Below the pieces are notes generated by a model. It was not told the origin of the DNA. It worked only from the letters and a program-made list of their open reading frames with translations, and made no database searches. Shown piece by piece: positions 34,146 through 43,503 of a DNA stretch of 64,000 nucleotides. Made by a program: the position numbers and the translations under genes. Every line of letters begins with the position of its first letter. Positions within the stretch are counted from its first letter, which is position 1. Source of the DNA: Antarctobacter aquimaris (GTDB lineage Bacteria > Pseudomonadota > Alphaproteobacteria > Rhodobacterales > Rhodobacteraceae); contig NZ_FXYF01000014.1 in NCBI RefSeq assembly GCF_900184945.1, forward strand, positions 1-64,000, written 5' to 3'.

Positions 34146-34676
34146 TCAAAGGCCTATGGCGAGCTCGCGCGTGGCGACTTGCAGCAGGCCCAGGACATGC
34201 GGGGCGAAGGACCGCCAGACCTCAAGCCGGAACGCGTCTTCGCTGTCGCGGATCAGCACGACCTGCGCATAGTCGAAGAGGGTGCGCTTGGCCCCGCCCA
34301 CGGGAATGCGCGACAGGTCCACAGGACACGCGACCGACAGCAGGTCCGCCGCGGCAGGCCCGGTGATGCCAATCGTCAGCTCGCGATCAGAGATCACGAC
34401 GAGGCTGTGGGGCGTCTTTTCGCGGACCTTGTCAAAGGCGGCGACAATCGCTTGCTGGTCGGCTTCGGCCGCGTGCAGCAACCATTCGTCCGGCCCGATG
34501 CACCAGGCGGCGCGATCGCCGTTCTGCGCACCCTGCCCGATCTTTGCCGGCAGGGTCGGGCCAAAGGCCTTTGAGGCGACCGCCAGATCCGCAGGCGCGA
34601 TGCGCAGGTTGAAGCGGGCCACCGGCGGCAAGACCTTTACAGCGACGGCATCGAAAGACGTTACGGGAGCATTCAT
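34146..34676 (-). CDS. soxG: sarcosine oxidase gamma subunit
   Basis: A 176-residue protein of the SoxG family: [54 protein letters not shown], and [13 protein letters not shown]. It is distantly related to the GcvT fold and is a structural part of the heterotetrameric enzyme. It comes 12 bases after soxA and before glyA, the normal order soxB-D-A-G. Confidence 0.9.
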   Translation of the reverse strand: MNAPVTSFDAVAVKVLPPVARFNLRIAPADLAVASKAFGPTLPAKIGQGAQNGDRAAWCIGPDEWLLHAAEADQQAIVAAFDKVREKTPHSLVVISDRELTIGITGPAAADLLSVACPVDLSRIPVGGAKRTLFDYAQVVLIRDSEDAFRLEVWRSFAPHVLGLLQVATRELAIGL

Positions 34677-34688
34677 GATCTCACCTCC

Positions 34689-37600
34689 TCATTCGACATT
34701 CAGGCGGTCACCCGCCGGGTCATAAAACACCGTGCCGGTGACCTTGGCGGGAATGGGGTTTCCGCTTTCGTCAGGCACATACAGCGTCTGTTCCATCCGG
34801 TCGAACCCGCCCTCGACCACGGCCATGGCGATGGACCGGCCGAGCGCCTCGGACCAGTAGGACGAAGTCACATGACCGATCATCTTCATCGGCTTGGCCT
34901 GCTTGGGGTCATCGACGATCTGTGCGCCTTCGATCAGCACGGTCTTGGGATCCTCGGTGAGAAGACCGACCAGCTGCTTGCGCCCCGGCGCCACGATGTC
35001 GGGCCGTTCCAGCGAGCGTTTGCCGACGAAATCCTTTTTCATCTTGCCGATGGCCCATCCGATCCCGGCATCCTGCGGCGTGACGGTGCCGTCGGTGTCC
35101 TGGCCGATGATGATAAAGCCCTTTTCGGCGCGCAGGACGTGCATGGTTTCGGTGCCATAGGGGCAGATGTCGTATTTCTGACCTGCTTCCCAGAGCTTTT
35201 CCCACAGCGCCTTGCCGTGACGCGCGGGTACGTTGATCTCGAACCCCAGTTCGCCGGTAAAGCTGATCCGGAACAGCCGCGAGGGGAAGCCCGCGACGGT
35301 GCATTCCACGACCGACATGTGCGGGAAGGCCCCGGCGGAAATATCCGCGCCCTCGACAAAGGGCTCCAGCAGCTTGCGCGCATTGGGACCGTTGAGCGCG
35401 ATGGTCGCCCATTCCTCGGTGGTGGAGGTCAGCCAGACCTTGAGCTCGGGCCATTCGGTCTGGAGGTAGTCCTCCATCATGTTCAGAACCCGCGCGGCAC
35501 CCCCGGTGGTGGTGGTGACATGGAACAGGTCATCGCGCATCCGGCCGATGACGCCATCGTCACGGATGAACCCGTCCTCGCCCAGGAGCAGGCCATAGCG
35601 GGCACGGCCCACGCCCAGCTTGGTCCAGGGGTTGGTGTACATGCGGTTCATGAACTCGGTGGCGTCGGGGCCGGAGACCTCGATCTTGCCCAGCGTGGAG
35701 GCGTCGAAGATGCCGAGGCTCTCGCGGGTCGCCTTGCATTCGCGCGCCACGGCCTTGTGCATGTCTTCGCCCGGTTTGGGGAAGTACCAGGCCCGGCGCC
35801 AAAGCGCGACCGGCTCGAATTCCGCGCCGTTTTCCTCGGCCCAGCTGTCGATGGGCGTCTTGCGGGTGACTTCGAAATGCGCGCCCTTGTGATAGCCCGC
35901 AAAGGCCCCGAAGGTGGTCGGCGTATAGGGCGGGCGGAAGGTCGTCAGACCCACCTGCGGTGCTTCCTTGCCAAGCGCATCGGACGCAATGGTCAGGCCG
36001 TTCATGTTGGACAGTTTGCCCTGATCGGTCGCCATGCCGTTGGTCGTATAGCGCTTGACGTGTTCGATGGATTTCATGCCCTCACGCACGGCAAGGCGAA
36101 TGTCCTTGGCGGTCACGTCGTTCTGGAAATCGACGAAGGCCTTGGCCTTGCCCGGGTTGCGGTCGGTGGGCAGCTCCTTTTGCGTGATGCCGGTGCCGGT
36201 CCGGTCGTCTGCAATCTCGTAGGTTGCAAGCCCGGCCTTGCCGCCCATCGACGTGACGGCGTCGGCTCCGGCCTTGGTGCCGTCTTCAAGCGCTGCGGCA
36301 ATACCCCAGAGCCCGCGACCGGCCCCGGCAATATGCACGTCTTCCGTCTTCTTGCCGGGCAGATAGGCCTTGGCCTCCGGATCCCAGTCGAGAGAGCCCT
36401 TTGTGTGCGAGAACAGGTGCAGCGACGGCGTCCAGCCTCCGCAGACCATTACGGCGTCGCAGAACAGCAGATGCGCCGCACCCACCTTGCCGTTGCGCAC
36501 AGGATTGACGCGCAGCGCCTTGACCCGCAGCCGGCCCTTGGTGCCGGTCGCGGTGTAGCCGAGATACGTCTTGATCCCGCGTGCCTGCGCCGCGTCCTTG
36601 AGGGCCTGTGCAACGTCACCACGTGTATCGACGATGGCCACGACCTTTGCGCCCGCATCGGCCATGTCGAACGCGCTGTACCAAGCGCTGTCGTGGCTGG
36701 TCAGAACCACGGGTTCTTTACCCACGAGCACGCCGAACCGGTTCAGGAAGGTCTGCGCGGCCCCGGCCATCATCACGCCGGGCACATCGTTGCCGTCGAA
36801 CACCATGGGGCGTTCGATGGCGCCCTGGGCCAGCACGACCTCTTTCGCGCGGACCCGCCACATGCGTTCGCGGGGCGCCCCTTGGGGCACGTCGCCCATG
36901 TGATCGGTCAGCTTCTGCACCATGCCGATCATGTTCTGGTGGTAATAGCCGATCGCGGTGGTGCGCGTCATGCGGCGCACGTTGGACATGCCGTCGAGTT
37001 CTGCCATCGCCGCGGCCAGCCAGTCCCAGGCCGGTTGCCCGTCGATCGAGACCGAAGGTTCGGACAGGAGCGTGCCGCCCATTTCGGGGGCTTCGTCCAC
37101 CAGAACCACCTTGGACCCCGCACGCCCGGCCGTCAGCGCCGCGGCGATGCCCGCAGGGCCGGAGCCGATCACCAGCACGTCGCAATGCATGTAGCGGCTG
37201 GCATAGGTGTCGGGGTCGACCTCGGTCGGGGCCTTGCCCAGACCGGCGGCCTTGCGGATGATCGGCTCGTAGACCGAGTCCCAGAAGCTGCGCGGCCACA
37301 TGAAGGTCTTGTAGTAGAAGCCGGCGGAAAACAGCATGTAGAGCCGGTCGTTGATCGCACCCAGATCGAACTTGAGGCTGGGCCACTTGTTCTGGCTCTC
37401 GGTCTTCAGGCCGGGATAGATCTCCTGGATCGTTGAGCGGGTGTTGGGCTCGAACCGGCCCTTGCCGCGGGTGGTGCCGATCAGGGCATTGGGCTCGTCC
37501 GACCCGGCAGTGACCACGCCGCGCGGGCGGTGATACTTGAAGCTGCGCCCCATGAGGTGCACGCCGTTGGCCAAAAGCGCCGAGGCGACGGTATCGCCCT

Positions 37601-37691
37601 CGAAACCGCGATAGGTCTCGCCGTCGAAGGTAAAATTCACCGGCTTGGCGCGGTTGACGCGGCCCCGGCCATTAACGCGAAAGTCGCTCAT
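34689..37691 (-). CDS. soxA: sarcosine oxidase alpha subunit
   Basis: A 1000-residue protein, the usual length. The N-terminus is ferredoxin/2Fe-2S-like in fold (FTFDGETYRGFEGDTVASALL). A dinucleotide-binding domain lies at about 171-200 (DVLVIGSGPAGIAAALTAGR, and VDEAPEMGG). The C-terminal 400 residues are a GcvT-like folate-binding domain (WRRAWYFPKPGEDM, STLGKIEVSGPDATEFMNRM, SFTGELGFEI). The complex oxidises sarcosine to glycine and H2O2, and passes the methyl carbon to THF as 5,10-methylene-THF. Its ATG overlaps the soxD stop by 4 bases. Confidence 0.96.
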   Translation of the reverse strand: MSDFRVNGRGRVNRAKPVNFTFDGETYRGFEGDTVASALLANGVHLMGRSFKYHRPRGVVTAGSDEPNALIGTTRGKGRFEPNTRSTIQEIYPGLKTESQNKWPSLKFDLGAINDRLYMLFSAGFYYKTFMWPRSFWDSVYEPIIRKAAGLGKAPTEVDPDTYASRYMHCDVLVIGSGPAGIAAALTAGRAGSKVVLVDEAPEMGGTLLSEPSVSIDGQPAWDWLAAAMAELDGMSNVRRMTRTTAIGYYHQNMIGMVQKLTDHMGDVPQGAPRERMWRVRAKEVVLAQGAIERPMVFDGNDVPGVMMAGAAQTFLNRFGVLVGKEPVVLTSHDSAWYSAFDMADAGAKVVAIVDTRGDVAQALKDAAQARGIKTYLGYTATGTKGRLRVKALRVNPVRNGKVGAAHLLFCDAVMVCGGWTPSLHLFSHTKGSLDWDPEAKAYLPGKKTEDVHIAGAGRGLWGIAAALEDGTKAGADAVTSMGGKAGLATYEIADDRTGTGITQKELPTDRNPGKAKAFVDFQNDVTAKDIRLAVREGMKSIEHVKRYTTNGMATDQGKLSNMNGLTIASDALGKEAPQVGLTTFRPPYTPTTFGAFAGYHKGAHFEVTRKTPIDSWAEENGAEFEPVALWRRAWYFPKPGEDMHKAVARECKATRESLGIFDASTLGKIEVSGPDATEFMNRMYTNPWTKLGVGRARYGLLLGEDGFIRDDGVIGRMRDDLFHVTTTTGGAARVLNMMEDYLQTEWPELKVWLTSTTEEWATIALNGPNARKLLEPFVEGADISAGAFPHMSVVECTVAGFPSRLFRISFTGELGFEINVPARHGKALWEKLWEAGQKYDICPYGTETMHVLRAEKGFIIIGQDTDGTVTPQDAGIGWAIGKMKKDFVGKRSLERPDIVAPGRKQLVGLLTEDPKTVLIEGAQIVDDPKQAKPMKMIGHVTSSYWSEALGRSIAMAVVEGGFDRMEQTLYVPDESGNPIPAKVTGTVFYDPAGDRLNVE

Positions 37692-37987
37692 TTTGCGGAC
37701 TCCTTGGCGGAGGTGTCGGGACGGGCCTCACCGGCCTTGTAGGTGGTCACGAAACGGTCGCTTACCGTGTCGCGAAGGGCGTTGAAGAAGCGCCCGCAGC
37801 CGTTGATGTGCCGCCAGCGTTCGGCGTGCACACCCTTGACGTTGGAACGGATGAACAGGAAATCGCGCCATTCCTCATCACTGAGTTTCGACGGGTCGGC
37901 CGGGCGTGCGATATGCGCCTCGCCCGCGTAGGCGAATTCCAGTTCGGGAAGCGTATCGTCGCAATAGGGGCAATGAATCAGAAGCAT
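37688..37987 (-). CDS. soxD: sarcosine oxidase delta subunit
   Basis: A 99-residue protein starting MLLIHCPYCDDTLPELEFAY. It has the zinc ligands Cys6, Cys9, His60 and Cys64 (WRHINGCGRFFNALRDT), in the spacing known for SoxD. It is a small structural subunit of the heterotetramer. It overlaps soxA by 4 bases and follows soxB by 12 bases. Confidence 0.94.
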   Translation of the reverse strand: MLLIHCPYCDDTLPELEFAYAGEAHIARPADPSKLSDEEWRDFLFIRSNVKGVHAERWRHINGCGRFFNALRDTVSDRFVTTYKAGEARPDTSAKESAK

Positions 37988-37999
37988 GTTTCTGTCTCC

Positions 38000-39253
38000 T
38001 CAGTGCGCAACGGCGGCGGCTGCGGCCTCGTCGATCAGACGGCCGGTTGTGAAGCGTTCGAGTGTGAAAGGCGCGTTGATCGGGTGCGGTTCATCCTTGG
38101 CAACCGTCCAGGCCAGCGTGTGCGCCGCCCCCGGTGTCGCCTTGAACCCGCCGGTGCCCCAGCCGCAATTGACGTAGAGACCCTTGACCGGCGTCTTGCC
38201 CAGGATGGCCGACCGGTCCGGCGTCACATCGACGATCCCGCCCCATTTGCGCAGCATCCGCATGCGGTTGAAGATCGGGAACACTTCGCAAATCGCCGCG
38301 ACCGTGTGCTCGATCAGCGGCAGGCCCCCGCGCTGTGAATAGCTGGTGTACTGGTCGGTGCCCGAGCCGATCACCAATTCGCCCTTGTCGGACTGGCTGA
38401 TATAGGCGTGCACGGTGTTCGACATCACGACGCAGGGGAAAACCGGCTTGATCGGTTCCGACACAAGCGCCTGAAGCGGGTAGCTTTCCAGGGGCATCCG
38501 TACGCCCGCGCTGTCCATCACGACGCTGGTGTGACCGGCGGCGGACACGGCAACCTTCTTGGCCTTGATAAAGCCCTTGGCGGTATCGACGCCCTCGACC
38601 GACCCATCGGCTGCGCGGCGGATCGCAATGACGGGGCAGTTCTGAATGATGTCCACGCCGCGCTTGGCCGCGGCCCGCGCATAGCCCCAGGCGACGGCAT
38701 CATGCCGCGCGGTCCCGGCGCGTTTTTGCAACGCGGCACCCATGACCGGATAGCGCGCATCGGGCGAGATGTTCAGCGGCGGGCAGAATTCCTTGGCTTG
38801 CTTGGGTGTCAGCCACTGGTTGTCGACGCCGTTCAGCCGGTTGGCGTGGATGTGACGCTGGAAGGACTGCACGTCATGCACGTTATGTGCCAGCATCATC
38901 ACGCCGCGCTTGGAGTACATCACGTTGTAGTTCAGTTCGGTCGACAGGTTTTCCCACAGGTCGAGCGCGTGATCGTAGAGCTTGGCGCTCTCGTCATAAA
39001 GGTAGTTCGACCGGATGATCGTCGTGTTGCGCCCGGTGTTGCCACCGCCAAGCCAGCCCTTTTCGATCACGGCGACATTGGTGATGCCATGTTCCTTGGC
39101 GAGGTAATACGCAGCACCCAGACCATGACCGCCCGCGCCGACGATGATCACATCGTACTCGGCTTTGGGCTGCCTGTCGGGCCATTGCTCGGGCCAGTTC
39201 TTGTGGCCGCTCAGCGCGTTCTTGAGCAGCGAAAAGCCGGAAAAATGGGTCAT
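38000..39253 (-). CDS. soxB: sarcosine oxidase beta subunit
   Basis: A 417-residue FAD protein of the DAO family: [20 protein letters not shown] at about 33-52, [18 protein letters not shown], and [20 protein letters not shown] near the C-terminus. It carries FAD and covalent FMN and holds the sarcosine site. It is the first gene of soxBDAG-glyA-sdaA and is divergent from a GlxA-type regulator; the roughly 130 bases between them should hold the operator. Confidence 0.95.
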   Translation of the reverse strand: MTHFSGFSLLKNALSGHKNWPEQWPDRQPKAEYDVIIVGAGGHGLGAAYYLAKEHGITNVAVIEKGWLGGGNTGRNTTIIRSNYLYDESAKLYDHALDLWENLSTELNYNVMYSKRGVMMLAHNVHDVQSFQRHIHANRLNGVDNQWLTPKQAKEFCPPLNISPDARYPVMGAALQKRAGTARHDAVAWGYARAAAKRGVDIIQNCPVIAIRRAADGSVEGVDTAKGFIKAKKVAVSAAGHTSVVMDSAGVRMPLESYPLQALVSEPIKPVFPCVVMSNTVHAYISQSDKGELVIGSGTDQYTSYSQRGGLPLIEHTVAAICEVFPIFNRMRMLRKWGGIVDVTPDRSAILGKTPVKGLYVNCGWGTGGFKATPGAAHTLAWTVAKDEPHPINAPFTLERFTTGRLIDEAAAAAVAH

Positions 39254-39380
39254 TTGCGTAGCCTCTGGTTTGTAGGGGAGCGGTCTGGAAACTGTGTCGC
39301 ACAGCCCTCCCGAAGTTCATTGTACTATCGCGTCAGAAACGCGGTATATTTGCGCAGACACCTGTTCCGGGATGCCCGAC

Positions 39381-40364
39381 ATGAACTCCAAACCTGCCTT
39401 GAAAATCGGCTTCATTCTGGCGCGGCAATTCACCTTGTCGGCCTTCGCGAACTTCGTGGATGTTCTGAGGCTCGCGGCAGATGAAGGCGATCGCTCGCGC
39501 CCGATCCTTTGTTCCTGGCGCATCGTCTCTGCGACAATGAACCCGGTGGTCTCCAGCTGCGGAATCCCGGTGCAACCCGACGAACGTCTGGGCGATCCGG
39601 GCAAATTCGATTACATGGTCGTGGTCGGGGGACTGATACCGGCAATCCAGGATCTCAATCCGGACTACATCGCCTATCTCAAGCGCGCGGCGCAGGCCAA
39701 TGTCCCGATCGTCGGAGTTTGCACCGGCGCGTTCATCCTGCACCAGGCGGGCCTGATGGACGGCTATCGCTGCTGTGTCAGCTGGTTCCACCACAACGAT
39801 TTCCTGGAACAGTTCGAAGGGCTTATCCCGATCTCCGACCAGATCTTCGTTGTGGACCGCGATCGTCTGACCTGTTCTGGCGGGGCAAGTTCGGCGCATC
39901 TGGCCGCCTACCTCGTGGACCGGCATATCGGGCAGGCAGCGGCGCGCAAGAGCCTGAACATCATGATCATCGACGAAGCGCAGACGCCGGAAAACCCGCA
40001 GCCCGGCCTGCCGATCGAATTCACGACTTCGGACAAGCTGGTCAGAAAGGCGTTGCATCTGATTCGGCAGAACGTGGCGACACCATTGACCGTCAGCCAA
40101 TTGTCAGATCGCCTGAAGGTCAGCCGACGGCGGCTTGAACGTCATTTCGGCGAGGCGCTGCACCTGTCGCCCGCCGAAGCCGGCATATCGGTTCGGCTGA
40201 ACTTTGCCCGGCACTTGCTGGAAAGCACGGATCATTCGGTCACGCACATCGCCTCTGCGGCGGGGTTTTGCGATGCGTCGCACTTCAGCAAGGTGTTCCG
40301 CAGCCGTGAAGGCGAAACCCCGCTTTCCTACCGCCAGCGCACCCTACGCGGCATCCCGGCGTGA
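39381..40364 (+). CDS. GlxA-type AraC-family regulator
   Basis: A 327-residue protein. The N-terminal DJ-1/PfpI-like domain has KIGFILARQFTLSAFANFVD, FDYMVVVGG, and VPIVGVCTGAFILHQAGLMD. The C-terminal AraC domain has two helix-turn-helix motifs (LTVSQLSDRLKVSRRRLERHF and VTHIASAAGFCDASHFSKVF). This is the family of GbdR, SouR and CdhR, which respond to glycine betaine, sarcosine and carnitine. Being divergent from soxB, it most likely activates the sarcosine operon and possibly the creatine genes. ATG 39381 has GGGA 8 bases upstream; ATG 39372 is an alternative. Confidence 0.88.
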   Translation: MNSKPALKIGFILARQFTLSAFANFVDVLRLAADEGDRSRPILCSWRIVSATMNPVVSSCGIPVQPDERLGDPGKFDYMVVVGGLIPAIQDLNPDYIAYLKRAAQANVPIVGVCTGAFILHQAGLMDGYRCCVSWFHHNDFLEQFEGLIPISDQIFVVDRDRLTCSGGASSAHLAAYLVDRHIGQAAARKSLNIMIIDEAQTPENPQPGLPIEFTTSDKLVRKALHLIRQNVATPLTVSQLSDRLKVSRRRLERHFGEALHLSPAEAGISVRLNFARHLLESTDHSVTHIASAAGFCDASHFSKVFRSREGETPLSYRQRTLRGIPA

Positions 40365-40378
40365 CATGGTGACGCCCG

Positions 40379-40409
40379 AAAAAAAAGGCGGCCCCTTGCG
40401 GGACCGCCT
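40379..40409 (-). terminator. rho-independent terminator for the symporter operon
   Basis: Read on the minus strand, GGCGGTCCC-GCAA-GGGGCCGCC is followed by eight T. It sits about 25 bases after the symporter stop and between two convergent genes. Confidence 0.8.
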
Positions 40410-40433
40410 GGTCTTCGACACCTGCGGGAGGGG

Positions 40434-41894
40434 TCAGGCCATTTCCACCCGCTGCTGGATGCCCATGGTCATCAGGCTGACGAGGACATAGAGCCCGGAC
40501 GAAACCACGCAGCCCGTCAGCGGCCCGACGACCCAGCCCGCATCGGTAAACAGCAGCAATCCGCCCGAGGTCACGAAACCGCCAACCATCGCTGCCAGCG
40601 CACCGTAGGCATTGCCGCGCCAGATTGCCGAGACGAAAATCGGCCCGACCAGAGTTGCCAGCAGCGTGCCGGTGCCCAGGATACCGAGGAACGACAGCAG
40701 CGTCGGCGGCGCGAAGAACACCATCAGCAGCCCGACAAATCCGAACAGCACGATCGCCCCGCGGTTGATGAGCAATGTCGTCTTGGGGTTCGAATGCATC
40801 GGGTTCACCGCCACCCGCAGGTCATGCGACGCCGCGGACGCGACGGTGTGGAGCAGCGAGTTTGCCGTCGATTTCATCGCAAACAGGATGCAGAGCGTGA
40901 TGAACCCGCCCAACGCCGGATGCAGGAAGGTGTTCAGGTAGGTCGGCATTGCCTGATCCGCCTGCGCCAGTTCCGGCATCTTGACCCGCATGTAGAGACC
41001 GACAATCGGAATGAGCGACAGGATGCAGCCGAACGGCGCGACGTACATCGCGACACGGTGAAACTTCACGTCCGGCCGGAAGGCAAGGAAACGGACCGCC
41101 ATGTAGGGCAGCACCGCCGAGAACATGAAGGCATAGGGCAGGATCAGGAAGACCGACCCCTTGCCGGCCCCGTAGGGGTCCGAAGTTTGCGGATTCACCA
41201 GGGTCGGGTCGATGGCGCGCAGGCTCTCGATCAGATGCGCCGGTGACATATCGGCAAAGATCTGGCCGCAGATGATGACCGCAGCGATCAACATGCCCAT
41301 CAGCATCAGGGTATCGGTCCAGGCAACGGCCGTCAGGCCACCCAGGACGGTATAGATGATGATGACCGCGACCATCAGCGTTGCGGCATACCCCGCAGGA
41401 AGATCGAGCCAGCCCGCCGCCAGGAGCCCGACAGCCTTGATCTGGCTGGTCAGGAAGACGAGCAGAAGAACGATGGTGATGATTGCCGCAACGCCCTGCA
41501 CAAGACGCCCCAGACCGCCTTCGCCATGCAGGCGGGCCGCGTATTCAGGGATCGTGCAGCTGCCAAGGACCTCGGCGCGTTTCGACAGGTAATTCGCAAA
41601 GAACAGCACCGCAATCACCATCGCGGGGGCGAACATGAAGTTCCCCAGCAATTCAATGGCGCCGTATTGATAGGCAACGCCGGGCGAGCCCATGAAACCC
41701 CAACCGGAAAAGCCGGTCGCGACGATGGTTGATGCGCCGACGAAAGGCCCAAGAGACCGGCCCGCAAGCAGGAAGCCGGCTTCGTCACCCTGTTCGTCCT
41801 CCACGACAACCTTGCTGGATTTCCAGCCAAGCCAGATCAGCACGCCGAACGACGCGAGCATGATCATCCAGTTGAGAATCAAAGAATTCTCCAT
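40434..41894 (-). CDS. sodium:solute symporter (SSS family)
   Basis: A 486-residue protein with about 13 hydrophobic helices. Near the start it has GFLLAGRSLGPFVGASTIVATGFSGWGFMGSPG, the sodium-site region of SSS transporters; YTVLGGLTAVAWTDTLMLMG and FAMKSTANSLLHTVASAASHD follow. It is a secondary importer in the plasma membrane. Its place between the sarcosine and creatinine genes suggests creatine, sarcosine, urea or a related compound as substrate; the sequence alone does not decide. It follows a 35-codon membrane-peptide gene on the same strand. Confidence 0.88.
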   Translation of the reverse strand: MENSLILNWMIMLASFGVLIWLGWKSSKVVVEDEQGDEAGFLLAGRSLGPFVGASTIVATGFSGWGFMGSPGVAYQYGAIELLGNFMFAPAMVIAVLFFANYLSKRAEVLGSCTIPEYAARLHGEGGLGRLVQGVAAIITIVLLLVFLTSQIKAVGLLAAGWLDLPAGYAATLMVAVIIIYTVLGGLTAVAWTDTLMLMGMLIAAVIICGQIFADMSPAHLIESLRAIDPTLVNPQTSDPYGAGKGSVFLILPYAFMFSAVLPYMAVRFLAFRPDVKFHRVAMYVAPFGCILSLIPIVGLYMRVKMPELAQADQAMPTYLNTFLHPALGGFITLCILFAMKSTANSLLHTVASAASHDLRVAVNPMHSNPKTTLLINRGAIVLFGFVGLLMVFFAPPTLLSFLGILGTGTLLATLVGPIFVSAIWRGNAYGALAAMVGGFVTSGGLLLFTDAGWVVGPLTGCVVSSGLYVLVSLMTMGIQQRVEMA

Positions 41895-41964
41895 GTCCCA
41901 GTTCCTCCTATGGGAATGTCATCGCGTTGCTCCGGCGACGGCTGGACCAACGCGTTCGGTCGCG

Positions 41965-42072
41965 CTATTTTCCGAAGCCGAGTTCCTTCACCAAAATGAT
42001 GATGAACGTCAGCGCCAGCGTGGCCAGGTTCAGGATCGCGAACCAGTCCAGCACCCAGGAATCAAAAAACAT
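41965..42072 (-). CDS. 35-residue membrane peptide upstream of the symporter
   Basis: ATG at 42072 with AAGGAG about 8 bases upstream, stop TAG at 41965-41967. The peptide begins MFFDSWVLDWFAILNLATLA, continues with a hydrophobic stretch rich in Leu, Phe and Ile, and ends KELGFGK. This gives one membrane helix with a short charged tail. It is 70 bases before the symporter ATG on the same strand. Known SSS partners such as DUF4212 are longer, with two helices. This may be a new kind of small symporter subunit. Confidence 0.65.
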   Translation of the reverse strand: MFFDSWVLDWFAILNLATLALTFIIILVKELGFGK

Positions 42073-42381
42073 CTGTTTCTCCTTGGTTGTGAGCGAGTGG
42101 GAAACGCCCGTGTCCGGGACCCGGCCAGAGGCGTCGGCGGCAACCCCGGGGAGCTGTCGTTTGCGATCAGGTGCTCGGGGCAGTAGGGCAAGCCCGTGGT
42201 GTCCGGCCTGGCCTGGTTGTTGTCATCGGTGATTTTCAGGATGCCATACCCGCAAAGCCACCAGCGCCGGGCTGGTGGATTCGGGTGGTGATCATGGATT
42301 TCATCGGGAAGACCGTGCCGCGTTGCGGCACCGTTTCAGCCTAGCTGTACAGGTCCAGGCCGATCTCTCGGCCTGGTTGGA
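42073..42381. other. leader region between ABC operon end and the symporter peptide
   Basis: About 310 bases. It holds the promoter side of the 35-codon peptide/symporter unit and, at its left-hand end in minus-strand terms, the terminator hairpin of the ABC operon at 42355-42376. No further gene seen. Confidence 0.4.
42355..42376 (-). terminator. hairpin after the ABC transporter operon
   Basis: CCAGGCCGA-TCTC-TCGGCCTGG is a perfect 9-bp stem directly after the stop of the ATPase gene (42382). There is no T-run, so it may be a rho-assisted or mRNA-end hairpin rather than a classic terminator. Confidence 0.55.
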
Positions 42382-43503
42382 TCACTTGTTCTCGCCGGGC
42401 AGAACATGGCAGTGTTCCGGCGCCCAATGGACAACGACCTTGGAGCCCGCGTGAAGGTTGAGCAGCGACAGCTCGTCATGGCTTTTCTGGACCTTGATCT
42501 CCTGGCCCTCTGCGGTCTCGAGAAAGACCATCGCCGTTCCGCCAATGAACTCTTCGCCCGCAACGCTGGCGACGATCCCGGATTGCCCACTCTCCGGCAG
42601 GCTCAGTTGCATGTTCTCGGCGCTGACGATGAAGGTCACTTTCTGCCCCTGCCTGCCGTCCGGCAACTCGGACCTCGGAAGCGCGATTTGCCCACCCTCA
42701 TAGGTCACCTGCCAGCCGTCCTCACCCGCCGCCCCTTGAACCACACCGTCAAAGATGTTGGCAGACCCCAGGAACTCGGCGACAAAGCGATTGTAAGGCT
42801 CGCGGTAGATCTCTTCGGGCGTTCCGATCTGTTCGATCTGCCCCCGGCTCATGATGACCACACGATCGGCCATGGAGAACGCTTCGGACATCGAGTGCGT
42901 CACGTAGACGAAGGTAATCCCCAGATCCTTTTGCAGGTTTGACAAGACCGCCTGCATACGCACCTTGAGATGGGCATCGAGCGCGGAGAGAGGTTCATCG
43001 AGCAGCAGGATCTTCGGCTCCGTCACCAGCGCCCGGGCCAGGGCCACACGCTGTTTTTGACCGCCCGACAACTGATTGATGTTGCGCTTCGCGAACTCGG
43101 TGATCTGCATCTTCTCGAGCCACTTTGCCACGCGCTGCTTGCGTTCCTCTTTGGCGACACCCCGCATCTTGAGCGCAAAATCGACGTTTTCCTCAACTGT
43201 CAGAAACGGGAACAGAGCCAGGGATTGCCAGACCATCGGCGTATCGCGATCCCAGGTGGCCTTGCCGTTGACCTTCTCGCCATCGAGATAGATCGCGCCT
43301 TCGGTGGGATCCTCCAGGCCGGCAAGCATGCGCAGCGTCGTGGTCTTGCCACAGCCGGATGATCCCATGATGGCCAGGAACTCGCCGCGGCCAATCTCGA
43401 AATCGGCCTTTTCGACTGCAGTGAAGTTCCCGAACCGCTTTACGACATTGTCAAACTTCACAATCGCGTCGGACTTCTGTTCCATTTGTGCGTTCGCTTT
43501 CAT
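42382..43503 (-). CDS. spermidine/putrescine-type ABC transporter ATPase (candidate creatinine importer)
   Basis: A 373-residue PotA-like ATPase: Walker A MGSSGCGKTTTLRMLAGLED (about 51-70), signature LSGGQKQRVALARALV, Walker B ILLLDEPLSALD, and H-loop VTHSMSEAF. A C-terminal TOBE domain of about 120 residues follows. It is the last gene of a five-gene operon that starts with creatininase, so it most likely energises uptake of creatinine or creatine. Its ATG overlaps the preceding permease stop (TAATG). Confidence 0.9.
   Translation of the reverse strand: MKANAQMEQKSDAIVKFDNVVKRFGNFTAVEKADFEIGRGEFLAIMGSSGCGKTTTLRMLAGLEDPTEGAIYLDGEKVNGKATWDRDTPMVWQSLALFPFLTVEENVDFALKMRGVAKEERKQRVAKWLEKMQITEFAKRNINQLSGGQKQRVALARALVTEPKILLLDEPLSALDAHLKVRMQAVLSNLQKDLGITFVYVTHSMSEAFSMADRVVIMSRGQIEQIGTPEEIYREPYNRFVAEFLGSANIFDGVVQGAAGEDGWQVTYEGGQIALPRSELPDGRQGQKVTFIVSAENMQLSLPESGQSGIVASVAGEEFIGGTAMVFLETAEGQEIKVQKSHDELSLLNLHAGSKVVVHWAPEHCHVLPGENK

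Noticed and set aside
34872-37436. Long plus-strand frame (over 850 codons) opposite soxA
   Set aside because: Same reason: the composition is that of an antisense shadow, and soxA on the other strand is certain.
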